Source of the DNA: CAWFMO01 sp963817065
GTDB taxonomy: Bacteria > Actinomycetota > Thermoleophilia > Solirubrobacterales > 70-9
Reading direction: 5' to 3'
Length of the DNA: 64,000 nucleotides
NCBI GenBank assembly: GCA_963817065.1
Contig: CAWFMO010000001.1
Span: forward strand, 868,001-932,000
Positions 46,872-55,209 of the stretch are shown one piece after another. A program made the position numbers and the translations under genes. The notes under the pieces were generated by a model. That model ran no database searches and was not told where the DNA came from. It saw nothing but the letters and a program-made list of their open reading frames with translations. Position 1 is the first letter of the stretch. Every line of letters begins with the position of its first letter.

Positions 46872-48830
46872 GTGGGTGAGGTCCTGAACGAGACGCAGCG
46901 CGCGGCGCTGCGCGATCTCTGCGACACGGTCGTGCCCTCGATCGAGCGCGACCCCGACCCGGCCGGGCTCTGGGCCCGCGCCGCGAGCGACTTCGGCACC
47001 GACCAGGCCGCCGAGCAGATGATCGGCGCGATTCCGGACCCCGCGATCCGCGGCGGGCTGATCGGGCTGCTCGACGCGTTCGCCGCCCAGGGGCTCGGCG
47101 CGGCGCCCTCCCAGGAGGCCCGCGAGGCGATCCTGGCCGGAGTCGCGGCGAGCTCGCCGGAGGCCGCCGGCGGGGTCGCGGCGCTCCAGGGGATGGCGCT
47201 CTTCCTCCACTACGGGGTCCCCGACCCGCAGACCGGCGTCAACCCCGCCTGGGAGGCGTTCGGGTTCCCCGGCCCGCCCGGCCCGCCGCCCGACGTCCCC
47301 AAGACCCTGCCGCTGCACGAGGTCGGCGGGGAGGAGGAGACGATCGAGGCCGACGTCTGCATCGTCGGCTCGGGATCCGGGGGCGGCGTGATCGCCGCGA
47401 CGCTCGCCGGGGCCGGGCTCGACGTCGTCGTGCTCGAGGCGTCCGGCTACTTCAACGAGTCCGACTTCGACGGCTACGAGCTCGGTGCCTACGAGCGGAT
47501 GATCTGGCGCGGCGGCCCGACCCCGACCGCCGACGGCAACGTCTCGCTCCAGGCCGGGACGACGCTCGGCGGCGGGACGACGATCAACTGGACCAACTGC
47601 CTTCGCACCCGCCCCTGGGTCAGGGAGGAATGGGCGAGCGAGCACGGGCTCGAGGGGCTCGACGGCCCCGACTACGAGGCCCACCTCGACGCGGTCATGG
47701 AGCGGCTCGGCGCCAACGACAAGTGCAGCGACCTCAACGGTCCCCAGCAGCGGATGAAGGAGGGCGCCGAGAAGCTCGACTGGAGCTTCGAGACGATCAT
47801 CCGCAACACCGACCCGCGCAGCTACTCAGCGGAGACCGCAGGCTTCTTAGGGTTTGGTGACCGCTCGGGCTCGAAGCAGTCGGGCGACCGGACCTGGCTC
47901 GCCGACGCGGCGGAGGCCGGGACGCGGATCGTCGTCCGCGCCCGCGCCCAGCGCATCCTCACCGAGGGCGGCGCCGCCGCCGGGGTCGAGGCGGTCGTCG
48001 GCGTCCCGGGCGAGCCCCAGACCAAGCTCACGGTCAAAGCCCCGAAGGTCGTCGTCGCCTGCGGATCGCTCGAGTCGCCGGCGCTGCTCCTGCGCTCGGG
48101 GATCGGCGGGCCCGCGGTCGGGCAGAACCTCCACCTGCACCCGTGCTCGGCGGTCTTCGGCGCCTACCCCGAGGACCAGCGCGCCTGGATGGGCCCGCCG
48201 CAGGCGGGACTCGTCGACGAGTTCGCCGACACCGGTGACGGCTACGGCTTCCTGATCGAGACCGGGCAGTACGCCCCGGCGCTCGTCGGCTCGGCGCTGC
48301 CGTGGACCGGCGGCGAGGGCCACAAGGAGATGATGGAGCGGGTCCGCTACGGCGCGACCTTCATCTCGCTGACCCGCGACCGCGGGTCGGGGCAGGTGAC
48401 GATCGACGCCGACGGCGAGGCGGTCCCGACCTACGCCGTCGCCGACGAGCTCGACCTCGCCAACCTGCGCAAGGGGATCGAGGCCCAGATGCGGATCCAC
48501 GAGGCAGCGGGCGCGGAGCGGATCCACTCGCTCGCGACCGGGCTGCCGACCTGGGAGCGCGGCGAGGACCTCGACGCGGCGATCGCCGCCGCGCAGGGCT
48601 CGCACATGGGCGCCGGCGGCCAGAAGCTGTTCAGCGCCCACCAGATGGGCACCTGCAGGATGGGCGCCGACCCCGCGACCTCGGTCGCGAACCCGTGGGG
48701 TGAGCTCCACGACACCCGCGGCGTCTTCATCGGCGACGGCAGCGGTTTCCCGAGCTCCTCGGGTACCAACCCGATGATCACGATCATGGCGCTCGCGAGG
48801 CGAACCGGGACCGCGATCGCCGCGGCCTGA
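46872..48830 (+). CDS. GMC-type FAD oxidoreductase
   Basis: 652 aa, GTG start. The first 130 residues are a helical extension (LNETQRAALRDLCDTVVPSI...) resembling gluconate dehydrogenase subunit 3-like segments. The GMC body starts with the FAD motif VCIVGSGSGGGVIAATLAGAG, then AGTTLGGGTTINWTNCLRTR, and the C-terminal active-site blocks SAHQMGTCRMG and SSSGTNPMITIMALA. It probably oxidises an alcohol (sterol, long-chain alcohol or similar). The fused N-terminal extension is typical of long-chain alcohol oxidase-like bacterial GMC proteins. Confidence 0.87.
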   Translation: MGEVLNETQRAALRDLCDTVVPSIERDPDPAGLWARAASDFGTDQAAEQMIGAIPDPAIRGGLIGLLDAFAAQGLGAAPSQEAREAILAGVAASSPEAAGGVAALQGMALFLHYGVPDPQTGVNPAWEAFGFPGPPGPPPDVPKTLPLHEVGGEEETIEADVCIVGSGSGGGVIAATLAGAGLDVVVLEASGYFNESDFDGYELGAYERMIWRGGPTPTADGNVSLQAGTTLGGGTTINWTNCLRTRPWVREEWASEHGLEGLDGPDYEAHLDAVMERLGANDKCSDLNGPQQRMKEGAEKLDWSFETIIRNTDPRSYSAETAGFLGFGDRSGSKQSGDRTWLADAAEAGTRIVVRARAQRILTEGGAAAGVEAVVGVPGEPQTKLTVKAPKVVVACGSLESPALLLRSGIGGPAVGQNLHLHPCSAVFGAYPEDQRAWMGPPQAGLVDEFADTGDGYGFLIETGQYAPALVGSALPWTGGEGHKEMMERVRYGATFISLTRDRGSGQVTIDADGEAVPTYAVADELDLANLRKGIEAQMRIHEAAGAERIHSLATGLPTWERGEDLDAAIAAAQGSHMGAGGQKLFSAHQMGTCRMGADPATSVANPWGELHDTRGVFIGDGSGFPSSSGTNPMITIMALARRTGTAIAAA

Positions 48831-48834
48831 CGCG

Positions 48835-49341
48835 ATGAGGGCCTCGCGGCGCCGCGCCGTGCTCGGCAGCGCCGCGTTCCTCGTCGTCGCTCCGGGCGTC
48901 GCCGCCGGCCTCGTCCCATGGCTGCTGACCGGCTGGGAGTTCGAACAGCCGATCGAGCCCTGGGGCCCATTCCACGTCGCCGGTGGGTTGATCATGTTCG
49001 CCGGGATCGGAGGGGTCCTCGCCACGTTCGCTCGCTTCGCGCTCGAAGGCCGCGGAACGCCGGCGCCGATCGCGCCGACCGAGAAGCTCGTGATCGGCGG
49101 GTTGTACCGCCGCGTCCGCAACCCGATGTACTCCTCGGTACTGGCGGCGATCGTCGGGCAGGCCCTGGTCTTCGGCCAGCCGATCCTGCTCGGCTACGCC
49201 GCGATCTTCTTCGGCGCGGTCGCGACGTTCGCGCGCCTCTACGAGGAGCCGGCCCTGCGCGAGCGGTTCGGCGAGCGCTACGAGGAGTACCGCCGCGAGG
49301 TGCCCGCCTGGGTCCCCCGCGTGCGGCCGTGGAAGGGCTAA
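48835..49341 (+). CDS. Isoprenylcysteine carboxyl methyltransferase (ICMT)-like membrane protein
   Basis: 168 aa with about four transmembrane helices. The C-terminal block LVIGGLYRRVRNPMYSSV, then EEPALRERFGERYEEYRREVPAWVPR, is the SAM-binding signature of the ICMT/phospholipid methyltransferase (PEMT/NnrU-like) family. Bacterial members methylate lipids or small molecules; the true substrate is not known. ATG 4 nt after the GMC stop. Confidence 0.84.
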   Translation: MRASRRRAVLGSAAFLVVAPGVAAGLVPWLLTGWEFEQPIEPWGPFHVAGGLIMFAGIGGVLATFARFALEGRGTPAPIAPTEKLVIGGLYRRVRNPMYSSVLAAIVGQALVFGQPILLGYAAIFFGAVATFARLYEEPALRERFGERYEEYRREVPAWVPRVRPWKG

Positions 49342-49351
49342 CCTGGAGGTT

Positions 49352-50668
49352 GTGCGCAGGGGTCCCCGCAGGGTTTCTTTGACTTTGATCGTCGCCGTGG
49401 CCGCCGCCACGCCGCTGCTCGTCAGCGCGCCCGCGGGCGCGAAGGGCAAGATCAAGGTCGCCCAGCAGAACTTCACCCTCTCGTCTCCGAACAATCCCGA
49501 GCGGCTCGAGGTCGAGTGCAAGAAGGGCACGCGCCCGCTCGGCGGCGGGCTCTTCGGCTCCCCGCCGGTCGGCGCCGACGGCGTCGGCATCTACCCGACG
49601 TCGTCCGAGCGCCTCGGGGTCCAGGAGGGCTGGCACGACACCGCGACGCTCTTCGACGAGATCGGCGGAGCCGCGCCCAGGACCGCCACCCTGCAGGCGT
49701 TCTGCGCCAAGCTCAAGGGCGAAGTGACCCCGGTCCAGACGACCGAGCTGATCAGCCCCGGGCAGTCGATCTCGATGGTCGCGACCTGCCCGCGCGGCCA
49801 GAAGGTGATCAGCGGCGGCCACCTGAGCACCCAGTTCTTCCCCGGCAAGGGCGTCTACGCGACCGAGTCGAGGCGCCTCACGCCCTCGTCCTGGATCGCG
49901 ACCGGCTTCGGCGTGCCGACCGGCAAGGGCGGCTCGATGACCGCGCTCGCCTATTGCATCGCCGGCAAGAAGCAGTTCCTGAGCGAGCGCCAGGGGACGG
50001 CGAGCGTCCCCGCGGGCGGCGTCGCGACCGCGACCACCCCGCCGTGCCCGGGCTCGAAGCCGCTCGCGGTCGGCGGCTTCGGCGGCCCGACCACGGGCGC
50101 GGCGCGCTTCTTCGATCCGCGCGCGACCCCCGGCGGCGCCTGGAGCGTCTCGGCGCACGGGCTCCCGGCGCTCGGCGGCGGTCCGATCACCGCCTACGGA
50201 TACTGCGTCCTCTCGCTCAAGAGTTCGAACGCCGGCGGCAAGTTCAAGAAGCCCGAGGCGACTACCGTCCCGACGCTCGATAGCTCGTTCGTCGAGCCGG
50301 CCAGTCCCCACGGCCCGAGCTTCACGATCACCGTCAACGGCAGCTCGTTCGGCAAGCTGCGCGGGACCCAGAGCAACTCGCCGATCGTGACCAGGTGCCT
50401 GGCCGACCGCCACGTCCTGATCTCGACCAGCTACCAGAGCGCAAGCGGCCAGGCGGGCTCCGCCGGGCCTGACGTCGAGACCCGCAGCGACGCGTCGGGG
50501 AACTTCACGGCGCAGATGCCGATCGCGCTGCCCGCCGGGCTCCAGGACGTCGCGCTCAGCGTCTCGCCGCGCTTCGACCAGAACGTCAACCGCAAGGTCA
50601 ACGGCAAGCGCGTCGGCTGTCAGCCCGGCGGGTTGCTGCGGCCCGACGTCCAGTCGATCGGCCCCTGA
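49352..50668 (+). CDS. Secreted protein with three Cys-bounded repeats, function unknown
   Basis: 438 aa, GTG start, with a signal peptide VSLTLIVAVAAATPLLVSAPAGA. Three related modules of about 65-70 residues can be aligned, each opening with Cys and a Gly-Gly turn and closing with a Cys: CKKGTRPLGGGLFG to AFC, CPRGQKVISGGHLS to AYC, CPGSKPLAVGGFGG to GYC. One disulphide per module is plausible. A C-terminal 130-residue region (FTITVNGSSFG) looks like a beta-sandwich. No homologue recognised. A TAACCT before the GTG overlaps the previous stop codon, so it is weak promoter evidence. Confidence 0.75.
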   Translation: MRRGPRRVSLTLIVAVAAATPLLVSAPAGAKGKIKVAQQNFTLSSPNNPERLEVECKKGTRPLGGGLFGSPPVGADGVGIYPTSSERLGVQEGWHDTATLFDEIGGAAPRTATLQAFCAKLKGEVTPVQTTELISPGQSISMVATCPRGQKVISGGHLSTQFFPGKGVYATESRRLTPSSWIATGFGVPTGKGGSMTALAYCIAGKKQFLSERQGTASVPAGGVATATTPPCPGSKPLAVGGFGGPTTGAARFFDPRATPGGAWSVSAHGLPALGGGPITAYGYCVLSLKSSNAGGKFKKPEATTVPTLDSSFVEPASPHGPSFTITVNGSSFGKLRGTQSNSPIVTRCLADRHVLISTSYQSASGQAGSAGPDVETRSDASGNFTAQMPIALPAGLQDVALSVSPRFDQNVNRKVNGKRVGCQPGGLLRPDVQSIGP

Positions 50669-50669
50669 G

Positions 50670-51295
50670 TCACTCGAGCACTCCCTCGAGCTTCAACAGC
50701 TCCCTCTTCATCTCCGGGCCGCCGCCGTAGTTGCCGACCTTGCCGCCGGACTGGAGCACCCGGTGGCAGGGGACGATCAGCGGAATCGGGTTCGGTCCCG
50801 CAGGCGGTGCCGGCGGCCCGGAACGCCCGCGGGCTCCCCGCTTCCTTGGCCATCTCGGTGTAGCTGCGGGTCTCGCCGTAGGGGATCTTCGCGATCGCGT
50901 GCTGGACCCGGCCCTGAAACCCTCCGGCCGCGAGGCTGCCAGTCGAGATCGAGGTCGAACTTGCGCAGCCGGCCCTCGAAGTAGTCGTCGAGCTGGCGCC
51001 GGACGTCGTCGAGCCGGGCCGGGAGCTCGAGCAGCCGGGGGGAGACGACGAACGAGAGCTCCTCGAGCGCCTCCTCGGCGTCGTGGTTCGGCAGCGAGAC
51101 CTTGACCACGCCGCGCGGCGTCGCCGCGACCAGCAGCTCGCCGATCGGGGCCTCGACGGTCGCGTAGGCGACGTCGACGAGCTCCTCCTCGGCCGCGCGC
51201 TCGGCGAACAGCTTCGCCGCCGCCTCGGCACGCTCGGGGTCCGGGTCGCCGATCTGCAGCGCCCGCTCGAGTTCATCCGTCGTCGTCTTGGTCAT
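50670..51295 (-). pseudogene. ogt: Methylated-DNA-[protein]-cysteine S-methyltransferase, two frameshifts
   Basis: An intact gene would give 207 aa from ATG 51295 (AAAGGAG SD). The frame starts TKTTTDELERALQ and runs to FDLDLDW. A one-base insertion near 50938 shifts it, after which LAAGGFQGRVQHAI and IPYGETRSYTEMAKEAGSP follow. A second one-base insertion near 50793 precedes NPIPLIVPCHRVLQSGGKVG, which includes the acceptor-Cys motif PCHR. The rest ends GNYGGGPEMKRELLKLEGVLE. Removing the two bases restores the O6-methylguanine repair protein exactly. It is either a recent pseudogene or carries two sequencing errors. The ATGA overlap with the sigma factor gene suggests co-expression. Confidence 0.85.
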
Positions 51296-51774
51296 GCGAG
51301 CTCCTTTCTTAGAGCCTTGAGTCCTTCGTGGACGTTGCGCCGCGCGGCGGCCTCCGAGCAGTCGATCCGCTCGCCGATCTCGCGGTAAGGGAGGTCGGCG
51401 GCGAAGCGCAGCATCACGGCGCTGCGCTGCTTCGGCGGCAGCACCGAGACCGCCTGCCAGAGCCCGGGGTTCGAGGCGCCGGGGTCCGAGCCGTTCACCG
51501 CCACGCGTTCGTCGCTGATCTCCTGCTCGGGCGACTCGGCGCGCCGGACGCGGGCCCGGTGGTGGTCGATCGCCTTGTTGTGGGCGATCGTCAGCAGCCA
51601 CGACCGCAGGTTGCGGCGGTGCTCGAGCTTCGGGTAGGCGCGCAGCGCCGCCAGGAACGTCTCCTGGAAGACGTCCTCGGCGTCCTGCGAGCCGACGCTC
51701 GCGATCAGGAAGCCGAGCACGTCGCCTCGGTGGCGATCGAGCAGGCGTTGAAACGGCGGCAGGGCTGCGCTCAT
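51292..51774 (-). CDS. ECF-type RNA polymerase sigma factor
   Basis: 160 aa from ATG 51774. Sigma region 2 (DAEDVFQETFLAALRAYPKLE, RSWLLTIAHNKAIDHHR) and region 4 (LPPKQRSAVMLRFAADLPYREIGERIDCSEAAARRNVHEGLKAL) are both present. No anti-sigma gene is adjacent. The stop overlaps the ogt start by 4 nt, so this sigma factor and the DNA repair gene were one operon. A role in an alkylation or stress response is inferred from that. Confidence 0.9.
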   Translation of the reverse strand: MSAALPPFQRLLDRHRGDVLGFLIASVGSQDAEDVFQETFLAALRAYPKLEHRRNLRSWLLTIAHNKAIDHHRARVRRAESPEQEISDERVAVNGSDPGASNPGLWQAVSVLPPKQRSAVMLRFAADLPYREIGERIDCSEAAARRNVHEGLKALRKELA

Positions 51775-51829
51775 GGCTTCCACGTTGATTAAACGCGACA
51801 CCGCCCCCGTTCGTGAGATTCTGGGGCGG

Positions 51830-52681
51830 ATGACGGAGACCGGCACATCCCCGGAGCTGCGCGAGCTGATCGCCCGCGCCCTCGCCGAGGACCTCGGCTC
51901 GGGCGACGTGACCGCGGCGGCGGTCGTGCCGCTGGGAACTGGGGCCGAGGCGGGCCTGATCCAGAAGCAGCCCGGGGTTCTTTTCGGGCTCGACGCGGCG
52001 CGCGAGGCGTTCGCGCAGGTCGGCGCCGAGAGCTTCGACGCCCGTGTGCCCGAAGGGGAGTGGGGGGACGTCGTGCCGAGCACCGTCGCCTCGGTCGCCG
52101 GGCCCGCGCGAGCGCTGCTCGGCGCCGAGCGCGTCGCGCTCAACCTGCTCGGGCGGCTATCGGGGATCGCGACGCTCACCGCGCGCTACGTCAGGGCGGT
52201 CGAGGGCACCGGGGTCGAGATCCTCGATACGCGCAAGACGACCCCGGGGCTGCGGGCGCTCGAGAAGGCCGCGGTCGCGGCCGGCGGCGGGCGCAACCAC
52301 CGGATGGGGCTCTACGACGCGATCCTGATCAAGGAGAACCACGCCGCGCTCGCGGGCGGCGTCCGCGCCGCGGTCGAGCTCGCGCGCCGGGGGGCCGAGG
52401 GCCCGGTCGAGGTCGAGTGCCGGAGCCTGAGCGAGGTCAGCGAGGCGATCTCCGCCGGCGCCGACCGGGTCCTGCTCGACAACATGGACCCGAAGACGAT
52501 GGACTCGGCGGTCGCGCTGGCGCGCGGCGGGGCGGGCACCGTCGCGCTCGAGGCCTCGGGCGGGGTCACGCTCGAGAACGTGCGCCGGATCGCCGAGACC
52601 GGGGTCGACTCGATCTCGGTCGGCGCGCTCACCCACTCGGCGCCGGCGCTCGATCTGAGCATGCTCCTCAAAGGGGTATAG
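51830..52681 (+). CDS. nadC: Nicotinate-nucleotide pyrophosphorylase (quinolinate phosphoribosyltransferase)
   Basis: 283 aa from ATG 51830. It converts quinolinate and PRPP to nicotinate mononucleotide in de novo NAD synthesis. Motifs: ALAEDLGSGDVTAAAV, ILDTRKTTPGLRALEKAAVAAGGG, NHRMGLYDAILIKENH, LDNMDPKTM, and VALEASGGVTLENVR with SVGALTHSAPALDLSM at the end. nadA lies 1.5 kb downstream, but nadB is not in the window. An in-frame start at 51773 would extend into the sigma factor promoter region and was not chosen. Confidence 0.95.
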   Translation: MTETGTSPELRELIARALAEDLGSGDVTAAAVVPLGTGAEAGLIQKQPGVLFGLDAAREAFAQVGAESFDARVPEGEWGDVVPSTVASVAGPARALLGAERVALNLLGRLSGIATLTARYVRAVEGTGVEILDTRKTTPGLRALEKAAVAAGGGRNHRMGLYDAILIKENHAALAGGVRAAVELARRGAEGPVEVECRSLSEVSEAISAGADRVLLDNMDPKTMDSAVALARGGAGTVALEASGGVTLENVRRIAETGVDSISVGALTHSAPALDLSMLLKGV

Positions 52682-52690
52682 GTTTCAGGC

Positions 52691-53209
52691 ATGGCGCTGC
52701 TCGGAGGAGGCCTCAAGGACAAGCGCGAGGAGATCGTCCGCGAGCACATGGACTCCGAGAACCGGCACGAGTTCGACGCGACGCTCGAGACCTTCGACCA
52801 CCCGCGCTACGAGATCATCGCGACCGGCGAGGTCCACGACGGGCCCGAGGAGGTCATGGCCTACTTCGAGGAGACGCGGCGCGCGTTCCCCGACCAGCGC
52901 AACGAGCTGGTCGAGATGCACCACGCCGAGGACGCCGTGATCGCCGAGTTCATCCTCCGCGGCACCCACGAGGGCCCGCTCCGGGCGCTGCCGCCGACCG
53001 GGCGCGAGTTCGAGCTCGAGGCGATCGCCGTCTTCATCTTCGAGGACGACCGGCTGATCTGCGAGCGCGTCTACTTCGACGCCGGGACGATCCTCCAGCA
53101 GCTCGGCGTCGCCCGCGATCCGACCAGCGTCACCGGCCGCCTCGGGACCGCGGCCTCGCATCCGCTGAGGATCGGCCGCGGCGTCGTCCGCCGGGTCATC
53201 GGCCGCTAA
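52691..53209 (+). CDS. SnoaL-like polyketide cyclase/NTF2-fold protein
   Basis: 172 aa, ATG 9 nt after nadC. EEIVREHMDSENRHEFDATLETFDHPRYEI and FEETRRAFPDQRNELVEMHHAEDAVIAEF are typical of the SnoaL group, with a terminal strand IAVFIFEDDRLICERVYFDAGTIL. The last 30 residues form a basic helix. Ligand unknown. The third stand-alone NTF2-fold gene in this window. Confidence 0.82.
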   Translation: MALLGGGLKDKREEIVREHMDSENRHEFDATLETFDHPRYEIIATGEVHDGPEEVMAYFEETRRAFPDQRNELVEMHHAEDAVIAEFILRGTHEGPLRALPPTGREFELEAIAVFIFEDDRLICERVYFDAGTILQQLGVARDPTSVTGRLGTAASHPLRIGRGVVRRVIGR

Positions 53210-53220
53210 CGGCCGAGGCC

Positions 53221-54069
53221 CTACTTCAACAGCCGCGAGAGCCGGCGGTCCTTGAGCACCCGGCCGCCGGTCTGCTCCTCGGGGCAGTAGTTGGTCTGGT
53301 GCTCGGAGAAGAAGACGGCCTCGATCGTCGTCCCGCAGCGCGGGCAGGGCTCGCCCTCGCGGCGGTGGACCTGGAGCGGCATCGGCATCTTGTCGGGGAC
53401 CGTCTCGCCGATCACCTCCTCGTAGTGCTCGATCACGCCGCCGAGCATCGGCAGCGCCTCGTGCAGGCGCGCGACCTCCTCCTCGGAGAGCTCAGAGCCC
53501 TTCTTGAACGGCGAGAGGCGCGCGCTCCAGAGGATCTCGTCGACCCACGAGCGCCCGATGCCGGCGATCGTCCGCTGGTCGCGGAGCAGCGGGTGCAGGT
53601 GGCGCGGCTGGTCGATCAGCCCGGCGAAGGTCTCCAGGGGCGGCGCGGGCCAGGCCTCGGGGCCGAGCGTCGAGACCATCTCGTCCTCGGCGACCTCGGC
53701 GCTCGGCAGCAGCTTCGCCCACGCCGACTGCCGGGTCCCGAACTCGCGCAGCCGCAGCTCGCGCCCTCCCTCGATCCGGACCCGCAGCCGCGAGCGCTTG
53801 TCCTTGAGCGAGGCGCGCTTGTCCCAGAGCTGCAGCCGCCCGGCCGACATCAGGTGGATCAGCAGCGAGAGCTCGCCGGAGAAGTCGACCCGGAGCATCT
53901 TCCCGATCCGCCCGACGCACTCGACCTTTCGCCGCTCGAGGTCGTCGAGCGGCGGGTCGAAGGTCTTGAGCGTCGCGACCCCGGTCGCGAGCGCGGATTC
54001 GACCTCGGCGCCGTCCATGGCGGTGGTCAAGCGGCGCGCGGTGATCTCGACCTCGGGAAGCTCGGGCAT
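53221..54069 (-). CDS. Fpg/Nei family DNA glycosylase, incomplete zinc finger
   Basis: 282 aa from ATG 54069, which leaves the required N-terminal Pro-Glu (PELPEVEITARRL) for the catalytic amine. A base-excision glycosylase/AP lyase for oxidised bases. Lys in RRKVECVGRIGKMLRVDF matches the conserved Lys. H2TH: IAGIGRSWVDEILWSARLSP. The C-terminal zinc finger has Cys242, Cys245 and Cys262, but the fourth position is Glu265 (CPEEQTGG). Zinc binding may be weakened or use another ligand. Divergent from nadA. Confidence 0.9.
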   Translation of the reverse strand: MPELPEVEITARRLTTAMDGAEVESALATGVATLKTFDPPLDDLERRKVECVGRIGKMLRVDFSGELSLLIHLMSAGRLQLWDKRASLKDKRSRLRVRIEGGRELRLREFGTRQSAWAKLLPSAEVAEDEMVSTLGPEAWPAPPLETFAGLIDQPRHLHPLLRDQRTIAGIGRSWVDEILWSARLSPFKKGSELSEEEVARLHEALPMLGGVIEHYEEVIGETVPDKMPMPLQVHRREGEPCPRCGTTIEAVFFSEHQTNYCPEEQTGGRVLKDRRLSRLLK

Positions 54070-54078
54070 CGACCTCAG

Positions 54079-54084
54079 TATGAT
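54079..54084 (+). promoter_or_regulatory. Candidate -10 box for nadA
   Basis: TATGAT in the 91-nt divergent gap, 76 nt before the nadA ATG, giving a leader of about 70 nt. The reverse strand reads CATACT over the same bases, close to the glycosylase ATG. Confidence 0.35.
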
Positions 54085-54160
54085 TCGTGGCGTCATTCGT
54101 CCTGCCTCGAGGCACCACGCCGGGGCGGCGAACATAAGGAAAGGAAAGGAAGAGCTCGCC

Positions 54161-55192
54161 ATGCAAGAGCTTCCGACGATCCAACCCGTAACCGTCGAGC
54201 CCCTCAGCCCGGAGGAGATCCGAGAGATGTCGGAGGAGGTCCGCGCGCTCGCCGCCGAGCGCGACGCGGTGATCCTCGCGCACAACTACCAGCTCCCCGA
54301 GCTCCAGGAGGTCGCCGACTACACCGGCGACTCGCTCGGCCTCTCGCGCGCCGCCGCCAAGGCCGACGCGTCCGTGATCGAGTTCTGCGGCGTCCATTTC
54401 ATGGCCGAGACCGCCTCGGTCCTCTGTCCAGACAAGAAGGTCCTGATCGCCGACCTCGGCGCCGGCTGCTCGCTCGCCGAGTCGATCAACGCCGACCAGC
54501 TGCGCGAATGGAAGCGGCAACATCCTGAGGCGGTTGTGGTCATGTATGTCAACACCTCGGCCGAGGTCAAGGCCGAGACCGACTACTGCTGCACCTCATC
54601 GAATGCGGTCCAGGTCGTCGAGCACATCTGGGCCGAGAACGGCCCCGAGACCGAGATCCTCTTCGGCCCCGACATGTGGCTCGGCGCCTTCGTCGAGCGC
54701 GAGACCGGGCTCACCGACGACCCCGAGCGCCGCGCGCGCTTCCACGTCTGGGACGGCGAGTGCCACGTCCACGCCGGGATCCGGCCCGCCGACATCGCGA
54801 CCACCCGCGCCGAGCACCCCGAGGCCGAGTTCCTGATCCACCCCGAGTGCGGCTGCTCGACCCAGGCGATGGAGTACCTCGCCTCGGGCGAGATCGAGCC
54901 CGAAGGCGTCCACATGCTCTCGACCGGCGGCATGCTCGACTACGTCGAGAAGCACCCCGACGGCGAGTTCATCGTCGCGACCGAGAACGGGATGCTCCAC
55001 CCGCTCCAGAAGGCGGCGCCGAACGCGAACCTGATCGAGGCCAACCGGATGGCGTTCTGCAAGTACATGAAGATGATCACCCTGCCCAAGGTCCGCGACT
55101 CGCTGCGCGACCTCAAGTACGAGGTCAAGGTCCCCGAGGAGATCGCCGCCAAGGCGCAGCTCCCGATCGAGCGCATGGTCGCGATCGGCTGA
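54161..55192 (+). CDS. nadA: Quinolinate synthase
   Basis: 343 aa from ATG 54161 with a purine-rich leader (GGAAGAG). It condenses iminoaspartate with dihydroxyacetone phosphate to quinolinate. Substrate motif VILAHNYQLPELQEVADYTGD at the N-terminus. The three [4Fe-4S] cysteines are expected among VLCPDKK, TDYCCTSSNA and HPECGCSTQAM. ENGMLHPL and NRMAFCKYMKMITLPKV are standard. A nadA-type protein of about 340 residues. Confidence 0.96.
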   Translation: MQELPTIQPVTVEPLSPEEIREMSEEVRALAAERDAVILAHNYQLPELQEVADYTGDSLGLSRAAAKADASVIEFCGVHFMAETASVLCPDKKVLIADLGAGCSLAESINADQLREWKRQHPEAVVVMYVNTSAEVKAETDYCCTSSNAVQVVEHIWAENGPETEILFGPDMWLGAFVERETGLTDDPERRARFHVWDGECHVHAGIRPADIATTRAEHPEAEFLIHPECGCSTQAMEYLASGEIEPEGVHMLSTGGMLDYVEKHPDGEFIVATENGMLHPLQKAAPNANLIEANRMAFCKYMKMITLPKVRDSLRDLKYEVKVPEEIAAKAQLPIERMVAIG

Positions 55193-55197
55193 CCCTC

Positions 55198-55203
55198 TAG
55201 AGT
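55198..55203 (+). promoter_or_regulatory. Candidate -10 box for the secreted S1 protease
   Basis: TAGAGT, 6 nt before ATG 55210 and not part of the nadA stop codon. A GGAG (55205-55208) is too close to the ATG to be a good SD. Confidence 0.35.
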
Positions 55204-55209
55204 CGGAGC

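Noticed and set aside
49339..49344. TAACCT as a -10 box for the secreted repeat protein
   Set aside because: Its first three bases are the stop codon of the preceding gene, so the match may be coincidental.
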